Shown here one piece after another: positions 42,643-51,479 of a stretch of DNA of 64,000 nt. Source of the DNA: Spongiibacter thalassae (GTDB taxonomy: Bacteria; Pseudomonadota; Gammaproteobacteria; Pseudomonadales; Spongiibacteraceae); contig NZ_JAAWWK010000001.1 in NCBI RefSeq assembly GCF_012272835.1, forward strand, positions 496,001 through 560,000. Direction: 5' to 3'. The translations under genes and the position numbers were made by a program. How positions within the stretch are numbered: the stretch's first letter is position 1; every line of letters starts with the position of its first letter. A model generated the notes under the pieces. It was not told the origin of the DNA. It made no database searches and was given only the letters and a program-made list of their open reading frames with translations.

Positions 42643-43783
42643 CGGGTTTCGCCTCGTCGCTAAAGGGGTTTTTCAGGTCGATATAAAACTCTGTGCCTTG
42701 GTGGAGTTCCGAGTGAAAGCTCAAGCTGCCGCCGTGTTGCTCGACAATGGCTTTGGAAATATGCAGTCCCAGCCCGGTGCCGCTGATCTGGCGTTGGTCT
42801 GAACTGTCCGCCTGGGTGAATTTGTCGAATATACGGCTTTTGAACGTAGCCGGAATGCCGCAGCCTTCATCTTTTACACAAATGCGAACACCGCCGTCAC
42901 ACTCCTGTGCCGAAAGCTCAACATGGGAGTCGGGTTTGGAAAACTTGGCGGCATTGGACATCAGGTTGTTCATCACTTGCATCATTCGGTCGGGGTCGGC
43001 GTACATATTCAGTTTCGATGAGCAGTTGCCAAGACGAAATTCAACACTGTGCTGGCTGCCGTAGGCGCGGTTATCACTAATGGCTGATTCCAGAAACGCC
43101 CGCACCGGAATACGGATCATGCGGTAATTCATCTGCTCGGATTCAATCTTCGAAATATCAAGAATATCGTTGATAAGCAGTAGCAGGCGCTCGCTGTTTT
43201 TTCGAGCGATTTCAATAAGGGTACTCACCTGTTCGGGAACAGCGCCCACACTGCCCGAGCGGATCAGCTCCAGAGAACCTTTAATGGAGGTGAGCGGGGT
43301 GCGCAGCTCGTGACTGACGGTAGCGATAAACTCGTCCTTGATCCGCTGTTCATGTACCCGGCGCATCGCGGCGCGCAGCTTTTCCTCGGTTTCCTTGCGT
43401 TGGGAAATATCCCGGACCACACCGGTGAACATACGCTGCTCATTCACCACCATTTCGCTGATCGCCAGCTCCAGGGGGAAAATACTGCCGTCCTTGCGCT
43501 GACCGCTGACCTCCCGACCAATACCGATGATTTTCTTCTGGCCGGTATTCAGGTAATTGCCAATATAGCCGTCGTGTTCGCGCTGATAAGGGTCCGGCAT
43601 CAACATGCTGACATTGCGCCCAATCAGCTCCTCGGCCTGATAGCCGAAGATTTTTTCGGTTGCCGGGTTAACGGTGTCGATCAGACCTTGATGGTCGATA
43701 GTAATTACCCCATCGACGATGGTTTCGACGATAGCTTTGGTGCGATTCAGTAAATCCTTGACGTCTTCCCGGTTGCTCATCAT
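42635..43783 (-). CDS. Cytosolic PAS sensor histidine kinase with FixL-like haem ligands
   Basis: 382 aa without transmembrane helices. PAS domain at about 11-130, then a coiled coil, HisKA with His158 (VSHELRTPLTSIKG), and HATPase with NNLMSNAAKFS, DEGCGIP and GTGLGLHIS. In the PAS domain His70 (REHDGYI) and Arg90 (IIGIGREV) stand 20 residues apart, as do the proximal His200 and distal Arg220 of Bradyrhizobium FixL. This suggests but does not prove a haem-based oxygen or NO sensor. Heads an operon with a receiver and an Hpt protein. Confidence 0.92.
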
Positions 43784-43880
43784 GTGCGCAGACTTATCGG
43801 AGGGGGTTTCCTTTCAGGGTATGCCTGCGTCGGAGCGTCGAAAACCGGGGATTCTACCTACGCCACGGGCCCTGTGGGGG

Positions 43881-43898
43881 GGGGACAGACCCCTAATG
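43881..43898. repeat. Partial copy of the GGGGACAGACCCC repeat at the dnaE2 stop codon
   Basis: GGGGACAGACCCCTAATG, half of the palindrome seen twice at 50465-50636, lies across the end of dnaE2. The TAG stop of dnaE2 (complement of CTA at 43893-43895) is formed at the repeat edge. The 90 bp upstream to the kinase start hold no gene. Confidence 0.6.
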
Positions 43899-46800
43899 AA
43901 AGTCATGGGAATAGCTGTCGAACTTGAACAGCGGGGTAAAGTCGTCGATTTGCATCGCCACCAGGTGAATGACCGGCTCGCTGTTGCCGGCATCACTTTT
44001 TTGCAGGCGCCCCTTAATACGGAGTATTTTGCCCTGCAAAATGGCTTGGCGGAATTGCTGCTGCACGGCGCTCCAGACCACTATATTACTGTTGCCGGTT
44101 TCGTCCTCCAGGGTGATAAACAGCACACCCGAGGCGCTGCCGGGGCGTTGCCGGCAGGTCACCAGACCGGCCACACTGATAAAGCGGCCGTCTTCTATGT
44201 GGCGCAGCTGTGCGGCACAGCGGCAGTGTTTGAAGTCCGGTAGGTGGCGCAACAGGGCCAGCGGATGGCGGCGCAGACTCAGGCCGGTGTGCTGGTAGTC
44301 ATCGGCAATATTCTCCTGTTCGCTGGGCGAGGGCAGCTCCAGCGCACCGTGCCTGGCTGGCAGCTGCGCAAACAGGGGACCGCTGCTGCGGCTTTCAGCC
44401 AATTGCCAATAGCTCTGAAAGCGGTGACTGTTAAAGCAGTGAAAGGCATCGGCCCGGGCAAGGCTGCCCTGTTCGCCCTTGTTCAACGGTACCCGCGCGC
44501 TGAAATCGGCAATGGATTGATACAGCCCCTGTTCCCGGCGGGCGCAGAGCTGTTCGGCGCTGTCGCGGCTCAGGCCTTTTACGATGCGCAGCCCCAGCCG
44601 AATTGCTGCCGGTGCCACATCGTCCTCCAGCTGGTGATCCCAGTGGCTGTGGTTGATACACACCGGGCGCACCTCCACGCCGTGACGGGTGGCGTCCTGG
44701 CACAGCTGTGAATTGGAATAAAACCCCATCGGTTGGCTGTTCATCAGGCCACAGTAAAACTCGGCGGGGTGGTGACACTTGATCCACGCCGAGGCGTAGG
44801 CCAACAGGGCAAAACTGGCCGAGTGTGATTCGGGAAAGCCGTAGGCGCCAAAGCCCTTCATCTGACTGAACAAACGCTCGGCAAAGTCGCGGTTGTAGCC
44901 CCGTTCCAACATACCGTCGATCAGCTTTTGCTTGAAAGTTTCCAGGTGGCCGTTGCGCCCCCAAGTGGCCATGGCGCGGCGCAATTGGTCTGCCTCGCCG
45001 CCGCTGAAGCCCGCCGCCACCATTGCCAGTTGAATCACCTGCTCCTGAAAAATCGGCACGCCGAGGGTGCGTTCCAGTACCTTGCGCAGTTCGGGGCTGG
45101 CGTATTCCACTTTCTCAAGGCCCTGTCGCCGCCGTAAAAACGGGTGCACCATGCCGCCCTGTATCGGGCCGGGGCGGACAATGGCGATCTGAATCACCAG
45201 ATCGTAGAAGCAGCGCGGTTGCAGGCGTGGCAGCATGGTCATCTGGGCGCGGGATTCAATCTGAAACACGCCGATGCTGTCGGCCTTGCACAACATGGTA
45301 TAGGTGGCTTCATCCTTGGGGGGAATGTCCATCATCCGCAGGGGCGTTCGCCGGTGGCGGCTGATATAGGCCAGACTCTTGCGCAGGGCGCTGAGCATAC
45401 CCAGTGCCAGTACGTCGATTTTCATCAACTGCATAGCTTCCAGATCGGTTTTATCCCACTGGATAATACTGCGCTCGGCCATCGCGGCATTCTCCTGGGG
45501 CACCAGGGTGGCAATGGGGTCGCGGCTGATAACAAAACCACCCACATGCTGGGACAGGTGGCGGGGAAAACCGAGAATCTCCTGCAATAACTGTATGAAG
45601 TGCTGCACCAGCGCGCTGTTGCCATCCAGCCCGGCACTGCGCAGGCGCTGGCTGAATTCGGCGGTGTCGTCCCACCAGGCCATATTGCGCGACAGATGGT
45701 TGATAAGCTGCATGTCTAGCCCCAGCGCCTTGCCGACATCGCGCACCGCACTGCGGCGGCGGTAGGTGATAACGGTGGCGGCCAGTGCAGCGCGGCTGCG
45801 GCCATATTTGCGGTAAATATACTGGATCACCTCCTCGCGGCGCTCGTGCTCAAAGTCCACGTCGATGTCGGGTGGTTCGTCCCGCTCTTTGGAAATAAAC
45901 CGCTCGAATAACAGCTGGCTGCGGGCGGGATCAACCTCGGTAATAAACAGGCAGTAACACACCGCCGAGTTGGCGGCGGAGCCCCGGCCCTGACACAGAA
46001 TCTGCTGATTGCGGGCGAACTGAACGATGTCGTAAACGGTGAGAAAATAGTGCTCGTACTGTAACTCGGCAATAAGCCCCAGTTCCTTTTCTATCATTGC
46101 CGCCACTGTGTCTGGCGTGCCATTTGGCCAGCGCTGGGCCGCGCCCATCAGGGTGAGTTCGCGCAAAAACTGGCTGGCGTTCTGGCCCGCAGGCACCACC
46201 TCGTCGGGGTATTGGTAGCGCAGCTCATCCAGACTGAAATGGCATTGTTCTGCAAGGGCGCAGCTTTCCTTGAGCAGCGCTTCGGGGTAGTCGCGCTGAA
46301 GCAGGGCGAGGGGTTTCAGGTAGACCTCGCTGTTGACCAACAACTGCTGGCCAAGTGCCTGCACGGTGCTGTGCAGGCGTATGGCGTAGAGGGTGTCGAG
46401 CAGGGGCTTGCGGTGGCGGCAGTGCATGGCCACGTAGGGACTGGCGACCATGGTGATGTCGTGGCGACGGGCCAGTGCGTAATACTCCCGATAATATTGT
46501 TCCTGCTGGGCCGAGCAGTGCAGGGCCACCCCCAGTCGCAGCCGATCGCCAAAATGAGCCTTCAATGCCATCGCCTGGGCATCGCAGTCGGCTTCATTCG
46601 GTGCCGCCAGCCACACGGCGAGGCACTCCCTGTCGAGGCGCTGAATATCCTGCAAACTCAGCGTATAGCAACCTTTGCTACTGTTCAGGCGGCCGCGACT
46701 GATGATGGCGCACAGTTCGCTGTAGGCGCTGCGGCTGGGGGCGAGCAAAATCAGTCGGGTGCCGTCGTCGAGTACAAATCGCGAGGCGCAGAGGAGTTTG

Positions 46801-46973
46801 ATTGAGTGGTGCTTGCTGGCTTGCCAGGCTTTGACAATGCCTGCCAGCGAGCATTCATCGGCCAGAGCAATGGCCTGGTAACCCAGTGCGGCGGCCTGTT
46901 CCACCAGCTCCTGGGGATGGGAGGCCGACTGCAAAAAACTGTAGTTGCTCTGGCAATTCAAGGCGGCAAACAT
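43893..46973 (-). CDS. dnaE2: Error-prone DNA polymerase DnaE2 (ImuC)
   Basis: 1026 aa from ATG at 46973 (MFAALNCQSNYSFLQSASHP, the conserved PHP-domain start). C-family polymerase alpha subunit: PHP domain 1-280, then palm with CQGRGSAANSAVCYCL and PDIDVDFEHERREEVIQYIY (the catalytic Asp pair), and an OB-fold at the C-terminus (LFITLEDETGNSNIVVW). DnaE2 is the SOS-induced translesion polymerase that acts with ImuA and ImuB. Its start lies 5 bp after the imuB stop. The stop codon lies in a repeat element. Confidence 0.95.
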   Translation of the reverse strand: MFAALNCQSNYSFLQSASHPQELVEQAAALGYQAIALADECSLAGIVKAWQASKHHSIKLLCASRFVLDDGTRLILLAPSRSAYSELCAIISRGRLNSSKGCYTLSLQDIQRLDRECLAVWLAAPNEADCDAQAMALKAHFGDRLRLGVALHCSAQQEQYYREYYALARRHDITMVASPYVAMHCRHRKPLLDTLYAIRLHSTVQALGQQLLVNSEVYLKPLALLQRDYPEALLKESCALAEQCHFSLDELRYQYPDEVVPAGQNASQFLRELTLMGAAQRWPNGTPDTVAAMIEKELGLIAELQYEHYFLTVYDIVQFARNQQILCQGRGSAANSAVCYCLFITEVDPARSQLLFERFISKERDEPPDIDVDFEHERREEVIQYIYRKYGRSRAALAATVITYRRRSAVRDVGKALGLDMQLINHLSRNMAWWDDTAEFSQRLRSAGLDGNSALVQHFIQLLQEILGFPRHLSQHVGGFVISRDPIATLVPQENAAMAERSIIQWDKTDLEAMQLMKIDVLALGMLSALRKSLAYISRHRRTPLRMMDIPPKDEATYTMLCKADSIGVFQIESRAQMTMLPRLQPRCFYDLVIQIAIVRPGPIQGGMVHPFLRRRQGLEKVEYASPELRKVLERTLGVPIFQEQVIQLAMVAAGFSGGEADQLRRAMATWGRNGHLETFKQKLIDGMLERGYNRDFAERLFSQMKGFGAYGFPESHSASFALLAYASAWIKCHHPAEFYCGLMNSQPMGFYSNSQLCQDATRHGVEVRPVCINHSHWDHQLEDDVAPAAIRLGLRIVKGLSRDSAEQLCARREQGLYQSIADFSARVPLNKGEQGSLARADAFHCFNSHRFQSYWQLAESRSSGPLFAQLPARHGALELPSPSEQENIADDYQHTGLSLRRHPLALLRHLPDFKHCRCAAQLRHIEDGRFISVAGLVTCRQRPGSASGVLFITLEDETGNSNIVVWSAVQQQFRQAILQGKILRIKGRLQKSDAGNSEPVIHLVAMQIDDFTPLFKFDSYSHDFH

Positions 46974-46977
46974 GGCA

Positions 46978-48453
46978 TCACCCAAAAAAACCGTGCAGAT
47001 ACCAGCGCTGGCTGAGGCAGTCCTTGAACAGCCAGCACAGGCTGTGGTCTTCCCGCTGGGCAATGTAGTAATCCCTCACCTGACGCTGCTGCCACCAGTG
47101 ACTGTCGATGCGCTCTGGCCCCTGGAGCAAGTGCAGTGCACCCTGGTAATACAACTGACCGTCGCGTTGGGACAAAGGCGCGGGGGCGGGTAGCAACCAG
47201 CTCGGTCGAAGGCCAACGGGGGGCGCAGGGTGGTGGGATACGGGTGAATGGTCGGCGGGGTTGAAGACCCGCAATTGCTGGCTGAACTCGGGAAGGTGAT
47301 TGTTCTGCAAGTGAAGCTGTTGCAGGCAATCGTCACCCAAACGCAGGCGCAGCTTGTCCAGTATGGTGGTCAGGGCTTCCTGTTGATCCAGCAGGGCCTG
47401 TTCGTCGTTAAACAGCTCATTGCTGCCCTGGTTCAATGGCAGAAACTGTTTGCAGTGCAGGGTGAGCATTTCCACCGGGCCTTGCAGTGGGCGTTGCTCC
47501 AGGCCCAGCATTACCAGATCGATCAGCGAGCGGCGGCGAAAAACGCGGTGGCTCAGTGGCATAATCCAGTCTTCGCGGTTGCCGTCTAAATACAATAATT
47601 GCCAGTGCAGCTCGCGATTGAGAAGCAGTCGGCGTTGCAGATAGCTTTCCAGCTCGCTGAGCAGGGCGGATACCGGAAAGCGCAGCTGCTCCTTGCTGTG
47701 CAGGCCGCCGTCGAATTGTCGCTCGCTGTGAAATTCCTCGGCAACGGTGAACAGTGGGCGGGGGTCGTGACAGCGGCCATTCATGCGTTCGAGCAGATCG
47801 GGCAGGGCTTTGCCAAAGCGGCTGCGCAGCTCTGCCAGGGGCAGGCGCTGAACATCGCCAAGGCGGCGCAGCCCCATATTATTCAGCGCTTCCAGTTGCC
47901 GTGGGGGCAGTGGCAGCAGGTGGCTGGGCAGGGCCGCCAGCAATTGCTGGAGCGCCGAGTGTTTTAACTCGCCCTGCCGGTTGGCGGTGTGCTTGACCGG
48001 GGTGTTGCTCAGGCTGAGTAATTCTGCGGCCAGCGGGGTATGGGCCAGGCCGGTATGAAAGACCAGGCCCCGCTGGCGAAATGCGGCAACAAGGCGTCGG
48101 TAAAGTTGGTCGAGGCTCTTGAACAGGCGCAGCGAGCGGCTCAGTTCCAGCAGAATGCCATTCGGCGGCGACAGGCTGACTTCACCACTGAAACGATAGG
48201 CCCACAGCGCCAGATTATGCAGGTGGCGGGCCTCTGCCTCGGCTTGCTGGGCCACACAGACCAGTCCCGGAGCAATGCTCAGGGCGGTGCTTAGCGATTG
48301 TTCCGCTTCAACCCCCTGTTGCTGAGCCTGGGCATTGCACAGCACAATCCGCCCTTTGTCGTGCAGGGCAGCAGGGCCGTCAGCCGGTGGCTTTTCGTTG
48401 GGGGGCAGGGCGTCGAACCCCAGCAGGGGAAAGCGCAGACACAGAAATAGCAT
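46978..48453 (-). CDS. imuB: Y-family polymerase-like protein ImuB
   Basis: 491 aa. Y-family fold with little-finger-type C-terminus: LFLCLRFPLLGFDALPPNEKP at the start, RFGKALPDLLERMNGRCHDPRP near the middle. The catalytic carboxylates of active Y polymerases are not present at the usual positions, as known for ImuB, which acts as adaptor bringing DnaE2 to the beta clamp. Lies 6 bp after imuA and 4 bp before dnaE2, in the classical mutasome order. Confidence 0.92.
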   Translation of the reverse strand: MLFLCLRFPLLGFDALPPNEKPPADGPAALHDKGRIVLCNAQAQQQGVEAEQSLSTALSIAPGLVCVAQQAEAEARHLHNLALWAYRFSGEVSLSPPNGILLELSRSLRLFKSLDQLYRRLVAAFRQRGLVFHTGLAHTPLAAELLSLSNTPVKHTANRQGELKHSALQQLLAALPSHLLPLPPRQLEALNNMGLRRLGDVQRLPLAELRSRFGKALPDLLERMNGRCHDPRPLFTVAEEFHSERQFDGGLHSKEQLRFPVSALLSELESYLQRRLLLNRELHWQLLYLDGNREDWIMPLSHRVFRRRSLIDLVMLGLEQRPLQGPVEMLTLHCKQFLPLNQGSNELFNDEQALLDQQEALTTILDKLRLRLGDDCLQQLHLQNNHLPEFSQQLRVFNPADHSPVSHHPAPPVGLRPSWLLPAPAPLSQRDGQLYYQGALHLLQGPERIDSHWWQQRQVRDYYIAQREDHSLCWLFKDCLSQRWYLHGFFG

Positions 48454-48459
48454 GGCGGT

Positions 48460-49251
48460 TCAGTGGGGAGTGCCGGGCCGGGGGAGGGTGTCGAGGCCGA
48501 GCGGCAAACGTTGCAGCGCGCCCTCTGGCCGCGACGACGCCACCAGATTCAGTCGTCGGCGGGGCGCCTGACGGTATACCGGCCAGCTTGAGGCGGGCTG
48601 TTGCTGCCAAAGCAAGCTGGCGGGGCGGGGCAGTTGCAGCCGCTGCCCGGCGTGGCCGCCACTCTGCTTGAACACCTCAACATGCAGATGCTGCGACGAG
48701 GCGCTCAGGCTCAGACGCAAGGGAGCCGGCGATGTCTGTGGTTGGCAGCGAATATCGCGAAAATGCAGGTGCCAGCAATTGCCCTCCCGTGCGGCAAGGT
48801 GAAGCCGCCGCAATTGGCGGTCTTGCAATGGGCGGCCGTCAAACCAACTCAGCAGGCTGGAAAATGCGCCACTGCGCAGCAGTTCCTCGGCGGCCCACAG
48901 TTGCTCCCTGGGCGTGGTGCAGCGCAGCACATAATGCTGATGACAGGACAGGTTATGTTGCTCCAACGCCGGAGCAAAGGGCAGGTGGGGTGGGTTCAAC
49001 CACAGCACCGGTCGCTGGCGGCTGCGCTCCGCCAGACTGGGTAGCACCAGCTCCAGTTCGCCAATGCCGCTCTGGGAACAAAGCAGTTCGGTACTGCCAT
49101 GCACGGGCCAGCCGCCGAGATGCAGGGCCTGATCCAGTGCGGCAAAGCCGCTGCTGACACTGTGTTGTGTGTTTCGCCGTGCCACGCCTGCACCCCGGGC
49201 GTGCCACAGCTGACGCTCGCTCATGAGTTGTTGAAGGCGTGGCTTGGGCAT
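48460..49251 (-). CDS. imuA: Translesion synthesis-associated protein ImuA
   Basis: 263 aa. RecA/SulA-like core: ALDQALHLGGWPVHGSTELLCSQSGIGELELVLPSL resembles the RecA nucleotide-binding region with a degenerate Walker A, and PVLWLNPPHLPFAPAL the Walker B strand. The protein recruits ImuB and DnaE2 in the known model. First gene of the imuA-imuB-dnaE2 operon and directly behind a LexA box. Confidence 0.92.
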   Translation of the reverse strand: MPKPRLQQLMSERQLWHARGAGVARRNTQHSVSSGFAALDQALHLGGWPVHGSTELLCSQSGIGELELVLPSLAERSRQRPVLWLNPPHLPFAPALEQHNLSCHQHYVLRCTTPREQLWAAEELLRSGAFSSLLSWFDGRPLQDRQLRRLHLAAREGNCWHLHFRDIRCQPQTSPAPLRLSLSASSQHLHVEVFKQSGGHAGQRLQLPRPASLLWQQQPASSWPVYRQAPRRRLNLVASSRPEGALQRLPLGLDTLPRPGTPH

Positions 49252-49271
49252 AACGCTATCGCAATTAAATA

Positions 49272-49287
49272 CTGGTTATATGTACAG
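49272..49287 (-). promoter_or_regulatory. LexA (SOS) box upstream of imuA
   Basis: CTGGTTATATGTACAG is CTG-N10-CAG, the gammaproteobacterial LexA operator. It is 20 bp upstream of the imuA start codon, overlapping the probable promoter. It explains DNA-damage control of the whole mutasome operon. Confidence 0.88.
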
Positions 49288-49333
49288 TATACGAATTGCG
49301 CAGGATGTTCAATTCAGATTTGTCGGCCTGAAC

Positions 49334-50314
49334 TCAGCCTTCCGGTATCAGTGCTGTGCAGTCTGTTTCGTTGCTGCCTGGAAACAGCGCTGCGGCAATC
49401 ACATTGGCCGGTGCGCGCAGGGCCGTTGCATAGTATTTGGCCCGCTCTACCCTGCGCTGGTGCAACAGCGCGTCAAAAGTCATTCCGCTGCTGTCGAAGT
49501 CACCACTGAGCTGGCCCTCTGAGCGGTTCATATATACCGCGAGTTCGTCGAGAGTACAGGTGGAAAAATTCAACCGCTGGTCGATCAGCAGGCGTGCCTG
49601 GTCGAGGAAATCGCGCTGACGCAGCAACTCCCTCTGCATGGTGACAATCCGGGCCTCCAGCATACGCAGCATATTCACATCGCTCCCGGCGAATTGGTAA
49701 TTGAGAAACTCGTCGGAAAAATGAATGGCATCAACAACCTGATTGAAGTGCAGCTCGCAATTGAAGAATGCACGGTAGGTTTGGGTGAAGTTACCGCCGG
49801 GATCAGAAAAGCTAAAACTCACCGCATCGGCATGCCACAACTTGCCGGTGAGCTGGCGCAGCAGCATAAACATCTGCGCTGTGCCAAACACATTGCGCTG
49901 CCGAAAAAATTGGCTGCCAAAGGGGCTGGCGGGCTTGCTCAGGGTTACCTGTCCCGCCATCACACTGTGCTGCCAATAACAGGTGTCGCGATAAAACACC
50001 GGAAATTGCGCGGCCTTATCCAGGCCATTTTCCAGATCCAGACTCAGCGAAAGCACCCTGGCAGGCAGACCAAGCTGCGGCGCCGAAAGCTTGTCGGCAA
50101 CATGCAGGGCAAGATCCTGACAATGGTAATGCTGCGCCATATCCTCCAGCAGATAATTGAGTAAATGACTGGCAGCGAACCTTCCCGGCGGCGCCAGTAG
50201 TCTGGGCGACAAACCCAGACGTTTAAGCGAGTGCTCAAGATCAATGCCCAAAGACCGCGTGGCCTCCTGCAGGGCATGTAAAACAATTTCGTCCTCGGAG
50301 GCGGAAGGCATCAT
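49334..50314 (-). CDS. AraC family regulator, C-terminus shortened
   Basis: 326 aa. Arabinose-binding-type N-terminal domain (about 20-205) and a C-terminal AraC DNA-binding domain. The first helix-turn-helix is visible (TLDELAVYMNRSEGQLSGDFDSSGMTFDALLHQRRVERAK). The second is poor: after APANVIAAALFPG the expected F-RAF-RW block is absent, and the protein ends 20 residues early. I checked the other two frames downstream and saw no match, so a simple frameshift is not supported. DNA binding may be impaired. Confidence 0.72.
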   Translation of the reverse strand: MMPSASEDEIVLHALQEATRSLGIDLEHSLKRLGLSPRLLAPPGRFAASHLLNYLLEDMAQHYHCQDLALHVADKLSAPQLGLPARVLSLSLDLENGLDKAAQFPVFYRDTCYWQHSVMAGQVTLSKPASPFGSQFFRQRNVFGTAQMFMLLRQLTGKLWHADAVSFSFSDPGGNFTQTYRAFFNCELHFNQVVDAIHFSDEFLNYQFAGSDVNMLRMLEARIVTMQRELLRQRDFLDQARLLIDQRLNFSTCTLDELAVYMNRSEGQLSGDFDSSGMTFDALLHQRRVERAKYYATALRAPANVIAAALFPGSNETDCTALIPEG

Positions 50315-50375
50315 GGCACCTGCTCGGTCTGTAGAGAGAATACTGAGGTTTAGCAGATTCTATGCCAGAAAGAGT

Positions 50376-50490
50376 CATTCGCTTGCAGGGCAAGCTCCCA
50401 CCGGGCTCGGTAGTTCCTGCGGGTTGGGCAGCTCACCTGTAGGAGCCAGCCCATCAATGACGCTGGGGACAGACCCCGGGGTCTGTCCCC
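50376..50490. repeat. REPIN-like element, copy 1
   Basis: 115 bp: a REP-like unit in inverted orientation (ATTCGCTTGCAGGGCAAGC, mirror of the classical GGAGC..GCGAA form), a second REP unit (CCTGTAGGAGCCAGCC) and a perfect 26-bp palindrome at 50465-50490, built from GGGGACAGACCCC and its complement. This copy lacks 18 bp that copy 2 has after the second REP (TTGCTGGCGAACCATCCT). Extragenic, downstream of no gene stop. Confidence 0.75.
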
Positions 50491-50503
50491 GATGGGGGAG
50501 TGC

Positions 50504-50636
50504 CATTCGCTTGCAGGGCAAGCTCCCACCGGGCTTGGTGCTTCCTGCGGGGTTGGGCAGCTCACCTGTAGGAGCCAGCCTTGCTGGCGAACCATCCTGT
50601 CAATGACGATGGGGACAGACCCCGGGGTCTGTCCCC
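50504..50636. repeat. REPIN-like element, copy 2
   Basis: 133 bp, same order as copy 1, with the complete second REP stem GCCAGCCTTGCTGGC and the same 26-bp palindrome at 50611-50636. The palindrome ends exactly at the TAG stop of the next gene on the minus strand. The two copies are 13 bp apart. No transposase gene (RayT) is in the window. Confidence 0.75.
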
Positions 50637-51379
50637 TAATGCTGATGCCCGCCCGATAGCGCGTGCCCCTCGGCGTCGTACATACCGGACGCACCGCCTT
50701 TGATAAAGCCCAAACGAATCATTTTCAACAAAAACGGGTCGGATTCGTTGTCGCCAATATCGGCGTAGTCGGTGGTTTGGTAGTCCATGCGTTGCTTGAA
50801 AAACGCGGCGATGTCGCTGAGTCTGCGGTGTTGCTGTTCCAGCTGCCAGTGTTCGCGGTGATCGCCCTGTTCAATGGTCAGCGATTGAATCAGCCGCTGT
50901 TCCGGTCGCCATACCAGCGAGACGCTGCGCTCGCCCTGTTGCTGATGGTAGTGTTCAACGCGCTTGCAGCCGCTGCCCTGACTGCCGGTGAGGGTCATGC
51001 TGCTGAGGCGACTGTTGCTGATTAAATGCACTTTGCTGGACCAGTCATCGTCGTTTTCGGCACCGCCGATTTCATTGCTGGCATATTCGATTCCCCGTTG
51101 GGCGGTGTCGAAGTGGCGGGTAACGCGGGCCTGTTTCGTGGCGTTGCGCTCCCACACCTCTGTGATATGACGGTCGGCGAAATGGTGGGCCACCAGGCCC
51201 TGATAACGCAGCAGCTCCAGTGCGCGAGTGGTGGTGTGATCGCCGTGCCGAGTGCTGATGGAATAGCGGGCCTGCAAGGGCTCGCTGATACAGTCGGTAG
51301 CCGCACTTAAGGCACCGGAACACAGCAGCAAAACAGAGAGCAGGGCAGATCGGAATAAGGTCGATTGAGATAACAGCAT
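50636..51379 (-). CDS. Periplasmic or secreted protein of unknown function
   Basis: 247 aa from ATG at 51379; the product then starts with a signal peptide (STLFRSALLSVLLLCSGALSAA, cut near residue 28). The mature part has a Cys pair and an overall beta-rich, charged composition (GIEYASNEIGGAENDDDWSSKVHLI). No family recognised. It is downstream of the alkaline phosphatase genes on the same strand but is separated from them by two hairpins, so co-transcription is uncertain. The stop codon is formed by the REPIN palindrome edge. Confidence 0.7.
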   Translation of the reverse strand: MLLSQSTLFRSALLSVLLLCSGALSAATDCISEPLQARYSISTRHGDHTTTRALELLRYQGLVAHHFADRHITEVWERNATKQARVTRHFDTAQRGIEYASNEIGGAENDDDWSSKVHLISNSRLSSMTLTGSQGSGCKRVEHYHQQQGERSVSLVWRPEQRLIQSLTIEQGDHREHWQLEQQHRRLSDIAAFFKQRMDYQTTDYADIGDNESDPFLLKMIRLGFIKGGASGMYDAEGHALSGGHQH

Positions 51380-51417
51380 AATGGTCAGTCGCAAAGAAAT
51401 TAATAAACCGGAATACA

Positions 51418-51449
51418 GACGGGCGCCAATGTCATCATCGGCGCCCGTC
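51418..51449 (-). terminator. GC-rich hairpin between phosphatase and downstream gene
   Basis: GACGGGCGCC at 51418-51427 pairs exactly with GGCGCCCGTC at 51440-51449. Directly next to it is a second small hairpin. No T-tract. Confidence 0.5.
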
Positions 51450-51456
51450 GGCAAGT

Positions 51457-51473
51457 CTCCCCATTAAGGGGAG
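51457..51473 (-). terminator. Short hairpin directly after the alkaline phosphatase gene
   Basis: CTCCCC at 51457-51462 pairs with GGGGAG at 51468-51473 across a 5-nt loop. It is 7 bp past the stop of the phosphatase gene at 51480. With the neighbouring hairpin it probably ends that transcript. Confidence 0.5.
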
Positions 51474-51479
51474 GATGGA

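Noticed and set aside
46978-48453. ImuB as an active Y-family polymerase
   Set aside because: The usual catalytic carboxylates are not seen and the gene order is that of the mutasome, where ImuB is an adaptor.
50376-50636. CRISPR array
   Set aside because: Only two copies, each over 100 bp and with internal palindromes, and no spacers or cas genes.
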